A stretch of DNA of 40,569 nucleotides, from contig JAICYU010000005.1 of assembly GCA_025934025.1 (NCBI GenBank), positions 1 to 40,569 of the forward strand. Reading direction: 5' to 3'. Origin of the DNA: Terriglobales bacterium (lineage in GTDB: Bacteria; Acidobacteriota; Terriglobia; Terriglobales; Acidobacteriaceae). The position numbers and the translations under genes were made by a program. Below the pieces are notes generated by a model. It had not been told where the DNA came from. It did no database searches and was given only the letters and a program-made list of their open reading frames with translations. Every line of letters starts with the position of its first letter. Position 1 is the stretch's first letter. Of this stretch, positions 1-10,377 are shown piece after piece.

Positions 1-1042
1 ACATGAACAACAACGATGAGCCTCCATAGCTCATCAGGGGCAGGGGAATTCCGGTGACAGGCATAAACCCTACCACCATTCCTGCATTCACCAGGATGTG
101 AAACAGTAGTACTGCCACCACACCCATCACCACAAACCCTCCTGCGCGATCTGGCGCAGTCTGAGCGTTGTGGACTAAACGCATTAACACCATAAAGTAT
201 AGCAGCAGGAGAGCAACGGCGCCGACAAACCCGTGCTCCTCGGACCAAGCCGCGAAAATGAAATCCGTGTGCGGCTCAGGGAGGAAAGAACCCTGTGTTT
301 GCGTGCCTTTTCGCACACCTTTGCCCCAGATTCCGCCCGAACCAACGGCAATCTTGGATTGCTCAAGTTGGTACCCCGTCTTCTGCGAGTCTGCGTCTGG
401 GTGCAGAAAGCTGGTAAGACGCTGCTTCTGGTACGGCTTGAGGCCGTAATGCCAAATGCCCGGCGCAAGCACGCCCGCGACCACCAGAATCACCGCGGCA
501 TGGCGGAATTGCATCCCTCCAAGGAACAAGCCCATCAGCGCAACAGGCACATAAGTGAGCGCCGTTCCCAAGTCCGGCTGTTTCAAGACCAATAGCATGG
601 GAACGCCGGCAATCAACCCGCCTTTCACCACATCGGACAGACTGGCGGCGTGGTCGCTCTCCTCGCTGAAGTATTTTGCCAGCGCCAGAATCAACACGAG
701 CTTGACCCACTCCGAAGGCTGGAAGTGCTGGCCTCCGGGAAGCTGAATCCAGCGCCGCGCTCCCAAATACTTCCTGCCAAAAAGAGTCACGGCCAACAAC
801 GAGACCAGCGATGCGATATAAAGCCAATGTGAATTTTCCAGCAGCACCTGGTAATTGATCAGGCTTACCAGGAACATGAGGCCTAGGCCTCCCATGATCC
901 AATAGATCTGCCGGACGTGGGCGCCCGCGAACTTTGTTCCCCAGGTGGTGCTGTAAATTTCGATCACGCCCAGCGAGCAAATGATCAGAACAAAGGTGAG
1001 CAACAGCCAATCAAAGTCGCGGAAAGAAATCATGCGGCGCAT
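1..1042 (-). CDS. rodA: Rod shape-determining protein RodA (SEDS family), partial, runs off the left edge
   Basis: Minus-strand translation from ATG at 1042 reads MRRMISFRDFDWLLLTFVLIICSLGVIEIYSTTWGTKFAGAHVRQIYWIMGG... with polytopic SEDS motifs (QPDLGTAL, MSYGGSS). Start overlaps the mrdA stop (TGATG). Absent from the ORF track because it is open at the edge. Confidence 0.93.
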   Translation of the reverse strand, partial: MRRMISFRDFDWLLLTFVLIICSLGVIEIYSTTWGTKFAGAHVRQIYWIMGGLGLMFLVSLINYQVLLENSHWLYIASLVSLLAVTLFGRKYLGARRWIQLPGGQHFQPSEWVKLVLILALAKYFSEESDHAASLSDVVKGGLIAGVPMLLVLKQPDLGTALTYVPVALMGLFLGGMQFRHAAVILVVAGVLAPGIWHYGLKPYQKQRLTSFLHPDADSQKTGYQLEQSKIAVGSGGIWGKGVRKGTQTQGSFLPEPHTDFIFAAWSEEHGFVGAVALLLLYFMVLMRLVHNAQTAPDRAGGFVVMGVVAVLLFHILVNAGMVVGFMPVTGIPLPLMSYGGSSLLFM

Positions 1043-3096
1043 CAGAGATTTCCCTCCACCCCGAGATTGCGCAGCTTGGCCGCCTTTTTGATATTCAGTC
1101 GCGGTATGCGCCCGACCTTCACCAGCAGCGTTCCACCTTGCAGCCGGTCGGACACATCAGCATCGTCTTTGTGGCCATCTGTATCGGGAGTTTCCGGATT
1201 GTTCCACACTCCCGCAAGCGGCACCGATCCCGGATCAGCTTTATCGCTGAACAGAGTGGGGTTATTGCGCAACCGCCGCTGCTTCTCTACGTAGGTCTTG
1301 ATCACTTGAGACGCGATGCGAGCGGCAAGATATCCGTGCTCACCCTGCTCCAGCAACACGCAAACAACGATTTCAGGATTGCGGCGCGGAGCAACGCCGG
1401 CGAACCAGCCGTTGTCCTTCATGCTTTTTCCACCGCCGCCACGCGATTTCTTGAACGAATTGCTCACTACCTGCGCGCTGCCCGTCTTGCCCGCGAAATC
1501 TATGCCCTCAAGATGCGCGCTGGGGGCCGTACCCACGCCGGGCTGAACCACGCCCGCCATGGCGTCAGTAATCGTGACCCAATTCTGCGGGTCAATGGGA
1601 ACATGCACGACATCCGGGACATTCGATGCAACTACGTTCTTGTACTCGGGAGGCATATCGCTGGGGTTCACTACATGGGGCCGGTAGAGTGTTCCACCCA
1701 TGGCGATGCCGCCAATCGCGCGCGCGAGCTGGATGGGCGTGGCTGCAATTGCTCCCTGCCCAATGCCTACTGAGATGGTCTCACCGGCATACCACTTTTG
1801 ACGGAAGTTCTTGAGCTTCCATTCTTCCGAAGGCATCACTCCGCTGGCTTCGTTGGGCAGATCCACTCCGGTCTTTTTTCCGATGCCGAATGCGGTTGCC
1901 CATTTTGCGATCTTCTCAATTCCCAAACGCTCGGCGAGGGTGTAGAAGAATACGTCGCACGATTGGTAAATGCCCTTCGTGATATTAGTGAGCCCATGGA
2001 CTCGGTGCTCCGCCACCACCCAGCATTTGAAGTAGCGGCCATAGAACGTGCCTCCGCCATTGCAGTTCACGGTAAGGTTCTGGGCAATGCCCTCCTGCAA
2101 TCCCGCCACGGACATGATGATCTTGAAAACCGATCCGGGAGCAAGCTGTGCCTGGATTGCTTTGTTGAGCAGCGGGTGATCGGGATCATTTGCCAGCCGT
2201 TTCCACTCTTCCCCGGAGATGCGTACGGCAAAATCATTGGGATCGAAAGTTGGCCGGCTCACCATAGCCAGGATCTCGCCGTTGCGTGGATCCATCGCGA
2301 CTACAGCGCCATTCTTGCCTTCAAGTGCCATCTCTGCGGCCTTCTGGATGTCAATGTCAATGGTCAGCTTCAGCTTGTGGCCGGGCACGGCTGGAATATA
2401 TGCGTCCTTGGGCCGGCCTACTTCTCTGCCATGGCTATCAACGAGCACGCGCCGAGAACCGTCCTTGCCCATGAGCAGATCGTTGTAATAGAGTTCCACC
2501 CCCGACTGGCCAACGATGTCACCCTTTTCATAGAGCTCGAAACGGGGCGAGTTGAGCATGTCTTCGCTGACTTCGCCGACATATCCGATGAGGTGGGCCA
2601 TGAAGCCGTCTTTGGGATAGAGGCGGCGATAAACCATCAGCGTTTCCAGCTCAGGAAATTCATCGCGATGGGCTTCAATGAAGGCGCGCTCATCAGGCGT
2701 GATGTCGTCCTTAATAATGATGGGCTCGAACGCGGGTTTCCGGGCAAGCTGGTAACGATGGATTTTGTCGAGAATGTCTTCCGCCGGAATGTGCAGACCA
2801 ACAGCGATCTTTTGCGCATCGGCGTTCAGGTCGCGCATCTGGTCACGCAGCAGCAGCGCGGAAAACGAAGGGTAGTTGTCAACGATCACCTGGCCATCGC
2901 GGTCCAACAGCTTGCCGCGTGGCGCAAGAACGGCCACTTGACGAATGCGGTTTTGCTCGGCGCGGGTTAAATACTCGTCATTCCTGCGGACCTGAAGGCT
3001 CCACAACCCGTAAGCCAGCACCAGAAAAACAGCGAGAATGATGTATTGGACAACCGTGAGTTTGGCTGACGGAATTTTCTCTTCGCGACCGGACAT
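1042..3096 (-). CDS. mrdA: Penicillin-binding protein 2 (peptidoglycan transpeptidase)
   Basis: 684 aa; N-terminal TM, PBP dimerization domain, transpeptidase motifs APGSVFK, SCD and KTGSAQ; adjacent to rodA. Confidence 0.95.
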   Translation of the reverse strand: MSGREEKIPSAKLTVVQYIILAVFLVLAYGLWSLQVRRNDEYLTRAEQNRIRQVAVLAPRGKLLDRDGQVIVDNYPSFSALLLRDQMRDLNADAQKIAVGLHIPAEDILDKIHRYQLARKPAFEPIIIKDDITPDERAFIEAHRDEFPELETLMVYRRLYPKDGFMAHLIGYVGEVSEDMLNSPRFELYEKGDIVGQSGVELYYNDLLMGKDGSRRVLVDSHGREVGRPKDAYIPAVPGHKLKLTIDIDIQKAAEMALEGKNGAVVAMDPRNGEILAMVSRPTFDPNDFAVRISGEEWKRLANDPDHPLLNKAIQAQLAPGSVFKIIMSVAGLQEGIAQNLTVNCNGGGTFYGRYFKCWVVAEHRVHGLTNITKGIYQSCDVFFYTLAERLGIEKIAKWATAFGIGKKTGVDLPNEASGVMPSEEWKLKNFRQKWYAGETISVGIGQGAIAATPIQLARAIGGIAMGGTLYRPHVVNPSDMPPEYKNVVASNVPDVVHVPIDPQNWVTITDAMAGVVQPGVGTAPSAHLEGIDFAGKTGSAQVVSNSFKKSRGGGGKSMKDNGWFAGVAPRRNPEIVVCVLLEQGEHGYLAARIASQVIKTYVEKQRRLRNNPTLFSDKADPGSVPLAGVWNNPETPDTDGHKDDADVSDRLQGGTLLVKVGRIPRLNIKKAAKLRNLGVEGNL

Positions 3097-3323
3097 ACTT
3101 GTTACATTCTGCCGTCCTCACGGCAGAGTCTTCTGTGCTGGAGTGGTTGCTGGGAACCCGCATTTAGAGTACCTCAATTTCAACTTGCGCCACGTAAGAC
3201 AAAGGCCCGAGAAAGTTACGGAAGGATTACAGTAGGGCAACAGCAGGCTCTATTCATGGCCCCCTGCGGTGGCGGCACGGCCGCGGATAGCAGGCCTGCA
3301 GTTCCTCTACAATCGTTTTCAGA

Positions 3324-4229
3324 ATGCGCATTACGAGCCGCACCAAGGCGATCGCGTTTTTCATTACGCTGGGCGCCTGCCTGGTTGCCGTCGCAATTTT
3401 CCTCAATATCACCTGGATCGTCCTGAACTGGCGCGAAGTGGTCCCGCTGGTGCTGGGAATCGTTTTTTTTGGGGTGATCATCGCGGGAATGGTTCTGAAC
3501 ACCATCTTCCTGGTCCGCGAGATCCGCAGAAGCGAGCAGCAGGACAGCTTTCTGAACGCGGTCACGCATGAATTGAAAACTCCCATCACCTCCATCCGGC
3601 TGTACCTTGAAACACTCGAAATGCGGCAAGTGGACGATGGCAAGCGACACGATTTCTACCGCTTGATGCTCGAAGACACTGACCGTCTGCTGGGGACAGT
3701 AAATCAAGTGCTCAAAGCGGGCGAAATACGCCAGCGCGGCAGGAAAGAAAATTGGCAGGAAGTGAACTTTTCCCGAATCGTGCAGGAAAGCGTGGAACTC
3801 GCCCGTCTTCGTAGCGGACTGCCGGAACAGGCAATCTCATTTGGCAGCCAGCCACCCGGACAAATCACGCTGCTGGGCAATCCGGAAGAACTGCGGACTG
3901 CGGTAGCCAACCTGCTCGAAAATGCAGTGAAGTATTCGCCGAAAAATCCGCAGATTACCGTGGACCTGCTCACGCCCAATGTGGACTCCGTGCAGCTGCG
4001 CGTGCGGGACAATGGAATCGGGATCCCTCAGACCGATCTCAAGCGGATTTTCCGCCGTTTTTACCGCGTCCACGGACATGGGACGGAAAAAATGAAAGGC
4101 ACTGGGCTGGGTCTGTTCATCGTCCGTTCCATAGCGAGGCGGCACGGAGGCGAAGTGTTGGCAGAGAGCGCTGGGCAGAACCAGGGCAGCACCTTCACCC
4201 TGCGGCTGCCGAGGGTCTATCACGTATGA
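3324..4229 (+). CDS. Sensor histidine kinase
   Basis: N-terminal TM segments, H-box NAVTHELKTPITSIR, N-box NLLENAVKYS, DNGIGIP and GTGLGLFIV. Confidence 0.93.
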   Translation: MRITSRTKAIAFFITLGACLVAVAIFLNITWIVLNWREVVPLVLGIVFFGVIIAGMVLNTIFLVREIRRSEQQDSFLNAVTHELKTPITSIRLYLETLEMRQVDDGKRHDFYRLMLEDTDRLLGTVNQVLKAGEIRQRGRKENWQEVNFSRIVQESVELARLRSGLPEQAISFGSQPPGQITLLGNPEELRTAVANLLENAVKYSPKNPQITVDLLTPNVDSVQLRVRDNGIGIPQTDLKRIFRRFYRVHGHGTEKMKGTGLGLFIVRSIARRHGGEVLAESAGQNQGSTFTLRLPRVYHV

Positions 4230-4936
4230 GCCGCATCCTGGTGGTGGAAGATGAAAACCACATCGCACAGGGACTTCGCTTCAATCTGGAAGCGGAAGGG
4301 CATTCCGTAATCCTGGCGGAGCGTGGCGAAGAGGCGCTGCTCCGGCTGCTGGAGGAGCACCAGGAATTTGATCTGCTGGTGCTTGATGTGATGCTGCCAG
4401 GCAAAGACGGCTTCACCGTGGCTCACGAGCTACGCCAGGCAGGGCAATTCATTCCTCTGCTGATGCTCACCGCTCGCAGCCGGCCCGAGGACGTGCTCAA
4501 AGGATTTTCCTCCGGCGCCGATGACTATCTCCCCAAACCTTTCAACCTGGACATTCTAGTTGCGCGCATCTCCAGCCTGCTGCGCCGCACGAAATGGACC
4601 CAGGCAGAATCCTCGTCCTCTGCGGAAGAGAATTTCAGATTCGATGGCATCACCGTGGATTTTCAGAAATTGGAGTTACGCAAAAACGGCCAAGTATTCC
4701 AGCTAACGCTGATGGAGTTGGACCTGTTGCGCTACCTGATTCAGAACCGAGGCCGGCCTGTCTCGCGTAAGGAAATCCTGGAGAAAGTCTGGAACTTGAA
4801 AGAAGAAACCGACACGCGCGCCATTGACAATTTCATTGTCCGGCTGCGCCGCTACATTGAGCAGGACCCCGCAAAACCCAAACATCTGCTCACCGTCCGC
4901 GGGTTGGGATACCAGTTTGTGGCGGAACCGGGATGA
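4226..4936 (+). CDS. Response regulator, OmpR/PhoB family
   Basis: Receiver (VVEDE, LDVMLPGKDG, KPF) plus winged helix (DTRAIDNFIVRLRRYIE...TVRGLGYQF); overlaps the kinase stop by 4 nt. Confidence 0.94.
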   Translation: MSRILVVEDENHIAQGLRFNLEAEGHSVILAERGEEALLRLLEEHQEFDLLVLDVMLPGKDGFTVAHELRQAGQFIPLLMLTARSRPEDVLKGFSSGADDYLPKPFNLDILVARISSLLRRTKWTQAESSSSAEENFRFDGITVDFQKLELRKNGQVFQLTLMELDLLRYLIQNRGRPVSRKEILEKVWNLKEETDTRAIDNFIVRLRRYIEQDPAKPKHLLTVRGLGYQFVAEPG

Positions 4937-4983
4937 GAAACCCAGCTTGGAGGAAGGTGATAATCTAAGGGTGTTCAGGATGC

Positions 4984-5060
4984 GCGCCCGTAGCTCAGCT
5001 GGATAGAGCGATTGCCTCCGGAGCAATAGGTCGGGAGTTCGAATCTCTCCGGGCGCGCCA
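4984..5060 (+). tRNA. tRNA-Arg (anticodon CCG)
   Basis: Cloverleaf: acceptor GCGCCCG/CGGGCGC, anticodon stem ATTGC/GCAAT with loop CTCCGGA, TTCGAAT T-loop, encoded CCA. Confidence 0.95.
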
Positions 5061-5417
5061 GATCGTTTTCTCCTGCCGATTCAGTGTCTTATAACCACAC
5101 CCATCTCACTGTTTTTCGGGATATCTGGCTGTAAATCGTTTGTTTTCTGTTATTCAGCCAGAGTTCGAAGATCAGGCTGCATGAGTAATGAGGTGTTTTC
5201 ATCCACTCGATAATTAGCCTCGCTGCGATCAAAGAAAAATTAGCACGGCGGCTTTTGCAATGGGGACTGGAAGACAATGCTCATGACAATATGAAGGTAG
5301 TCGGGATAACCTGAGCTCCGGCGGGCAAAGGCCGAGTTCGCGAGTTGTCTCACCAGCAACGCACGCATATGTGCTTTCTGTGGCGTTTATTATGCAAGCT
5401 GCTCGAAGCTGCAATGT

Positions 5418-6545
5418 TCAGTTTGCTCCGGAATATCTGTAGCCCACGGTAGGATCACGATCAGAGACGATCACGATCTGCAAATCCTTTGCTTCATCAA
5501 TGATCTCCTGAACGGGATCATGAATCATGAAGCGCAGCCAAATGCGGCTGCGGGGGCGGGTAACAAAAATCTGCGACACTCCGTTTTGGCGTGCGAATTC
5601 AACCACCGCTGCCGCGCCCTGGCCTTTTAAAATCCGGGTCTCAATGTGCAGATTGCGGGCAAAGTTTAGATGCTTTTCCATGGTTTCCCGCGCTTCTCCC
5701 TCCAGAGTATCGAGGTCTCCGGCCGGTTGTACCGTCACAGCATAGCAATCGGCCTCCAGAAAATCACTGACACGCTTGGCCCGTCTGATCACCATCGCGG
5801 TTTTTGGATCGGTGGTTAAATGAACCAGGATTTTGCGCTTGGCGCGGGGAGGCCCTCCCTCTTTGCTTTCCGGCCCGCCGGCAATGGGTCCGATCCGTTG
5901 CCCGACTTCGTGAGCGGCCTCACGCAAAGCCAGCTCACGCAGCGCAACCAGAGTTGGCTCACGGAAGAAGCTCTGCAAAGCGCGCTGTGCCTGCTCTGGT
6001 CCATATACGACTCCGCGTTGCAGACGATGGAGCAGAGCACGCGGGGTTAGATCCACCATCACCACTTCATCAGCCTTTTGGATGATCCAGTCGGGAACGG
6101 TCTCGCGAACCGTAACGCTCGCGATATGGCGGACCTGATCATTCAGACTTTCAAGGTGCTGTATGTTCATGGTACTCAGAATATCGATTCCAGCATCTAA
6201 CAGCACCATCACATCTTCCCAGCGTTTGCTTCTGGCCGATCCAGGAACGTTCGTATGGGGGAGCTCATCGACAACGCAGACTTCAGGACGCCTCCGCAGG
6301 ACAGCCTCGAGATCCATTTCTTCGAACATCTTGCCGCGATAGGCCACCTTTTTGCGCGGTATGACTTCGAGTCCTTCCGCCTTCGCGATGGTGTCTGCCC
6401 GCCCATGCGGTTCGAAATACCCGATGGCAATATCGATTCCACGTGCGCGGAGGGTATGGGCTTCTTCCAGCATCTTGTAGGTCTTTCCGACGCCGGCAGC
6501 ATAGCCCATAAAAATTTTCAGTTTGCCACGAGTATGTTCAGTCAT
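5418..6545 (-). CDS. Stand-alone KdpD N-terminal sensor domain plus Usp domain (no kinase core)
   Basis: GYAAGVGKTYKMLEEA Walker A and VVDELPHTNVPGSARSKRWEDV typical of KdpD N-terminus, followed by a Usp-like domain; stops without HisKA/HATPase. ATG at 6545 overlaps the upstream gene's stop. Confidence 0.9.
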   Translation of the reverse strand: MTEHTRGKLKIFMGYAAGVGKTYKMLEEAHTLRARGIDIAIGYFEPHGRADTIAKAEGLEVIPRKKVAYRGKMFEEMDLEAVLRRRPEVCVVDELPHTNVPGSARSKRWEDVMVLLDAGIDILSTMNIQHLESLNDQVRHIASVTVRETVPDWIIQKADEVVMVDLTPRALLHRLQRGVVYGPEQAQRALQSFFREPTLVALRELALREAAHEVGQRIGPIAGGPESKEGGPPRAKRKILVHLTTDPKTAMVIRRAKRVSDFLEADCYAVTVQPAGDLDTLEGEARETMEKHLNFARNLHIETRILKGQGAAAVVEFARQNGVSQIFVTRPRSRIWLRFMIHDPVQEIIDEAKDLQIVIVSDRDPTVGYRYSGAN

Positions 6546-7707
6546 GATCGTTGGGAAAAATCCGGACATCCATGCCCCGCGAGAGCCGCACCAGCCGGTC
6601 CACCGGGTTGCCGAAGAGGCGCGACCAGAACCTTGAACTGCGACTGTGGCCTACGAACACTTGGGTCATTCCCCGCGCCCGAGCGAACGCCATGAGCGTC
6701 TCGACTGGGTCTCGCCCCTGCAGGATCTCAACCGGCACGCCCGCAGCGCGCGCCAAGCGGAGCTTCCCATCGAGCACTGCACGCTCCACAGAAGAAATTT
6801 CCGGCTGATCCACATTTACCACTACCAACTCCCCATAGAACCGCTGGGCAATCAATTGCGCCGTCGCGATCATCTCTTCTGCCTTGGAATCGGCGGTGAG
6901 GCAAACCACAATTCTTTCCTGTGCGCCTAACTGCTGCTTGACTCCATGGGCCTCCAGATAACTGGCGAGCTGGTGGTCCACGACATCGGCCGCCAGCACT
7001 AATGCCAACTCGCGCAGCCTTAGCAGTTGTTGACGCCGCTCGTCGAAGCCCGACTGTTCCGCCTGCGTCCGCGCCAACGCGTCCAGTGGTGGAGCATCCA
7101 CAACCTCGATCTCATCGGCGCTCCTGATAAAAGAAATGGGCACCGTCTGAGTCACATGCTTGCCGGTGATTGCCTCTATCTGCTCGCTCAGCTCAGTAAT
7201 GTATTGGATGTTAACGGAGGCGACGACCTTGATTCCGGCTTGCACCAGTTCCTGAACATCCTCCCAGCGAGATTTATTCCGCGCTCCAGGAGGGTTTTCA
7301 TACGCCAAGCCGTCGATAAAACAGACTTCGGGATGACGTCCAATCACAGCTTCCACATCAACTACCACGCCCTCGCCAACGGCTTTGAGGGGCACAACTT
7401 CAAGGGCTTGCAGAGCCAACTTGGCCTCGGGCGGGATTCGGGGTTGCGTGGCACCCACTAACACATCCTGGCCGCGAAGATGACGACGGCGGGCCTCGTC
7501 GAGCATCCGAAACGATTTCCCGACGCCAGAAGCATAGCCGAGAAAGATTTTGAGATAGCCCCTTCGATTCCCGGAACTGATCGCCTTCAGGCCGTCCTCC
7601 TCTGATACCGGTTCGCGCATTCTCCCCTTGAGCGATTCGCCATGAACACGGGCAATCTGTTCCGGTTTGCGATTCTGACGTCGCCGGTCAGGCGACATCC
7701 TGCACAA
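6538..7707 (-). CDS. Second stand-alone KdpD N-terminal sensor domain plus Usp domain
   Basis: GYASGVGKSFRMLDEARRR, FIDGLAYENPPGARNKSRWEDV, C-terminal Usp-like domain; paralogue of the neighbour; no kinase domain. Confidence 0.9.
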   Translation of the reverse strand: MCRMSPDRRRQNRKPEQIARVHGESLKGRMREPVSEEDGLKAISSGNRRGYLKIFLGYASGVGKSFRMLDEARRRHLRGQDVLVGATQPRIPPEAKLALQALEVVPLKAVGEGVVVDVEAVIGRHPEVCFIDGLAYENPPGARNKSRWEDVQELVQAGIKVVASVNIQYITELSEQIEAITGKHVTQTVPISFIRSADEIEVVDAPPLDALARTQAEQSGFDERRQQLLRLRELALVLAADVVDHQLASYLEAHGVKQQLGAQERIVVCLTADSKAEEMIATAQLIAQRFYGELVVVNVDQPEISSVERAVLDGKLRLARAAGVPVEILQGRDPVETLMAFARARGMTQVFVGHSRSSRFWSRLFGNPVDRLVRLSRGMDVRIFPNDHD

Positions 7708-7709
7708 AT

Positions 7710-8321
7710 CTAGCGGCTTGCGCTCGAAGCCCTTTTTCCTGAATCTCCTAGTAGGTCCTGTGTGTCGAGCGCCAGGTTAAGTTCCACTACATTGACGCGT
7801 GCCTCTCCCAAGAACCCGAATTGCCGGCCGCGCGTATGCTCACGTACCAGTTTGAGAACGACATCTTGGCTGATTCCGCGTGCTCTGGCCACGCGTGCTG
7901 CCTGAAACTCAGCGGCAGCAGGCGTGATATCGGGATCAAGCCCCGAGCCAGAAGTTGTAACCAGGTCAACGGGTACAAGCCTGTCTGAGCGTTCTCTCCG
8001 CAGGCGCTCCACATCCTTCCTCACCCGATCAACCAAGATTTTACTGGTGGGGCCGAGATTACTGCCCGAGGAATTGTCGGCGGCATATCCATTGGGACCT
8101 GCAACCGAGGGACGAGGATGGAAATATTCTGGTCGAGTGAAAGGTTGAGCGATGATGCGCGAACCAATCACCACCCCATTGTGAACCATGAGCTGTCCAG
8201 TTGCTTTTTCCGGCCAGAAGCGCGCCAGACCGGTAACCAGAACAGGATAGAGTATCCCCAGTATGACCGTGGTGATAAGGGTGTAAAGAATTGAGGTAAC
8301 AAGGTTCTTTTTCATCGTCAA
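7710..8321 (-). CDS. kdpC: Potassium-transporting ATPase subunit C
   Basis: N-terminal TM, GLARFWPEKATGQL..., RPS.AGPNGYAADNSSGSNLGPTS, GLDPDITPAAAEFQAARVARARG. Confidence 0.96.
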   Translation of the reverse strand: MTMKKNLVTSILYTLITTVILGILYPVLVTGLARFWPEKATGQLMVHNGVVIGSRIIAQPFTRPEYFHPRPSVAGPNGYAADNSSGSNLGPTSKILVDRVRKDVERLRRERSDRLVPVDLVTTSGSGLDPDITPAAAEFQAARVARARGISQDVVLKLVREHTRGRQFGFLGEARVNVVELNLALDTQDLLGDSGKRASSASR

Positions 8322-8327
8322 CTCCGG

Positions 8328-10373
8328 TTATGCCATCCCCAGCGCCCGAACGATCACGTCAACGATCTTGATTCCGATGAAGGGGACTATGACGCCTCCA
8401 ACTCCATAAAGGAATAAATTCCGGCGCAGCAATGCTTCGGCGCTCATGGCCTTGTACTGCACTCCGCGCAATGCCAGGGGGATGAGGGTGATGATGATCA
8501 ATGCATTGAAAATCACCGCCGAAAGCACCGCCGATTGGGGCGTAGCCAATCGCATGATGTTGAGCGCCTTCAGTACGGGAAAGGTTGCGGCAAACATTGC
8601 CGGGATGATGGCAAAATATTTGGCAACGTCATTGGCAATCGAGAACGTGGTCAAGGAACCACGGGTCATCAGTAGCTGTTTGCCAATCTCGACAATCTCC
8701 AGCAGCTTGGTCGGATTGGAATCGAGATCTATCATGTTGCCCGCCTCTTTGGCTGCCTGAGTTCCGGTATTCATCGCGACGCCAACATCAGCCTGAGCCA
8801 GTGCAGGCGCATCATTGGTACCGTCTCCCGTCATCGCCACCAGCTTGCCCTGGCTTTGTTCTTTCTTGATGAGATCCATTTTGTCTCTTGGAGTCGCCTG
8901 GGCGAGAAAATCGTCAACCCCAGCCTCGCGCGCGATGGCTGCCGCGGTGAGCGGGTTGTCGCCTGTGATCATCACGGTGCGAATGCCCATGGCTCGGAGC
9001 TGCGCGAAGCGCTCGCGCATGCCTCCTTTTACAATGTCCTTCAAATACACCACCCCAAGAGCCCGATTGTTTTCCGCCACCACGAGCGGTGTGCCACCGG
9101 AGCGGGCAATACGCTCCACCGTAGCTCGGACTTCGCACGGAAGGATGCCGTTGTTTTCCTTCAGGTATCTCTCGATAGCATCAGCAGCTCCCTTGCGAAT
9201 CACACGACCGTCGAAATTAACGCCCGACATCCGCGTCTGCGCTGTGAACGGAACAAATTGCGCCTCATGCGCAGACAATTCTCTGCCTCTAAATCCATAC
9301 TTTTCTTTCGCCAGGACAACAATGGAGCGGCCTTCCGGTGTCTCGTCCGGTAAAGAGGAGAGTTGCGCTGCATCCGCCAATTGATCATTGCTAATTCCCG
9401 GAGCCGCAATAAATTCAGCAGCCTGCCGGTTTCCCAGAGTAATGGTTCCGGTTTTGTCGAGCAGGAGTGTGTCAACGTCTCCAGCCGCCTCAACAGCTCT
9501 TCCGGACATGGCAAGAACGTTGTGCTGCACAAGCCTGTCCATTCCAGCGATGCCAATCGCCGAAAGCAAACCGCCTATGGTCGTCGGAATGAGGCAAACC
9601 AGCAATGACACCAGCACAAACACGGTCTGGGGAGATCCCGAGTAGACCGCGAACGGCTGCAGCGTAACCACCGCCAACAGAAAGGCAATGGTTAGACCCG
9701 CGAGAAGGATGTTTAAGGCAATTTCGTTTGGCGTTTTCTGCCGTTCGGCCCCTTCGACCAAAGCAATCATACGGTCCAGGAAAGTCTCACCCGGATTGGA
9801 AGTGATCTTGATCGTGATCTCATCGGAAAGCACGCGCGTGCCGCCGGTGACGGCAGACCGATCTCCACCGGATTCCCGGATTACCGGTGCGGACTCGCCC
9901 GTGATCGCGGACTCATCGACAGAGGCGACGCCCTCGATGATATCGCCGTCCCCGGGGATCACTTCTCCCGCCGCAACCATCACCACATCATCAACGCGTA
10001 ACCTCGAGCCAGGCACGGTTTCGATACGGCCATTGGGAAGGACTCGCCTCGCCATAGTTTCCGATTTTGCGCGCCTTAAGGTTTCCGCTTGGGCCTTGCC
10101 TCTGCCTTCCGCCATGGCTTCGGCGAAGTTTGCGAAGAACACAGTGAACCAAAGCCACAGCGTAACTTGCAGATCGAACCCGAAGGCGCCGCTGCCCCGC
10201 AAGAGATTCCTGATGAGCAGCACCGATGTCACCACGCTGCCGATCTCAACCACAAACATGACTGGGTTGCGCAACATTTTTCGCGGGTTCAATTTGAGAA
10301 GAGAATCGATAAGCGCCGAGCGAATGATCCTGCCATCCCACAGCGATTTTTGTTTGGCTTCTTTTCCAGGCAT
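8328..10373 (-). CDS. kdpB: Potassium-transporting ATPase ATP-binding subunit B (P-type ATPase)
   Basis: [13 protein letters not shown] phosphorylation motif, [51 protein letters not shown]. Confidence 0.98.
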   Translation of the reverse strand: MPGKEAKQKSLWDGRIIRSALIDSLLKLNPRKMLRNPVMFVVEIGSVVTSVLLIRNLLRGSGAFGFDLQVTLWLWFTVFFANFAEAMAEGRGKAQAETLRRAKSETMARRVLPNGRIETVPGSRLRVDDVVMVAAGEVIPGDGDIIEGVASVDESAITGESAPVIRESGGDRSAVTGGTRVLSDEITIKITSNPGETFLDRMIALVEGAERQKTPNEIALNILLAGLTIAFLLAVVTLQPFAVYSGSPQTVFVLVSLLVCLIPTTIGGLLSAIGIAGMDRLVQHNVLAMSGRAVEAAGDVDTLLLDKTGTITLGNRQAAEFIAAPGISNDQLADAAQLSSLPDETPEGRSIVVLAKEKYGFRGRELSAHEAQFVPFTAQTRMSGVNFDGRVIRKGAADAIERYLKENNGILPCEVRATVERIARSGGTPLVVAENNRALGVVYLKDIVKGGMRERFAQLRAMGIRTVMITGDNPLTAAAIAREAGVDDFLAQATPRDKMDLIKKEQSQGKLVAMTGDGTNDAPALAQADVGVAMNTGTQAAKEAGNMIDLDSNPTKLLEIVEIGKQLLMTRGSLTTFSIANDVAKYFAIIPAMFAATFPVLKALNIMRLATPQSAVLSAVIFNALIIITLIPLALRGVQYKAMSAEALLRRNLFLYGVGGVIVPFIGIKIVDVIVRALGMA

Positions 10374-10377
10374 GGCC

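Noticed and set aside
363-1010. 215-aa minus-strand ORF
   Set aside because: Out of frame with rodA on the same strand; the rodA frame gives the membrane-protein sequence.
1798-2970. 390-aa plus-strand ORF
   Set aside because: Entirely antisense to mrdA, which has clear family motifs; no recognisable protein signature; typical shadow ORF of GC-rich DNA.
4940-5415. Possible ORFs and a regulatory RNA between tRNA-Arg and the KdpD-N genes
   Set aside because: ORFs are short with no recognisable product; no convincing conserved structure seen by eye.
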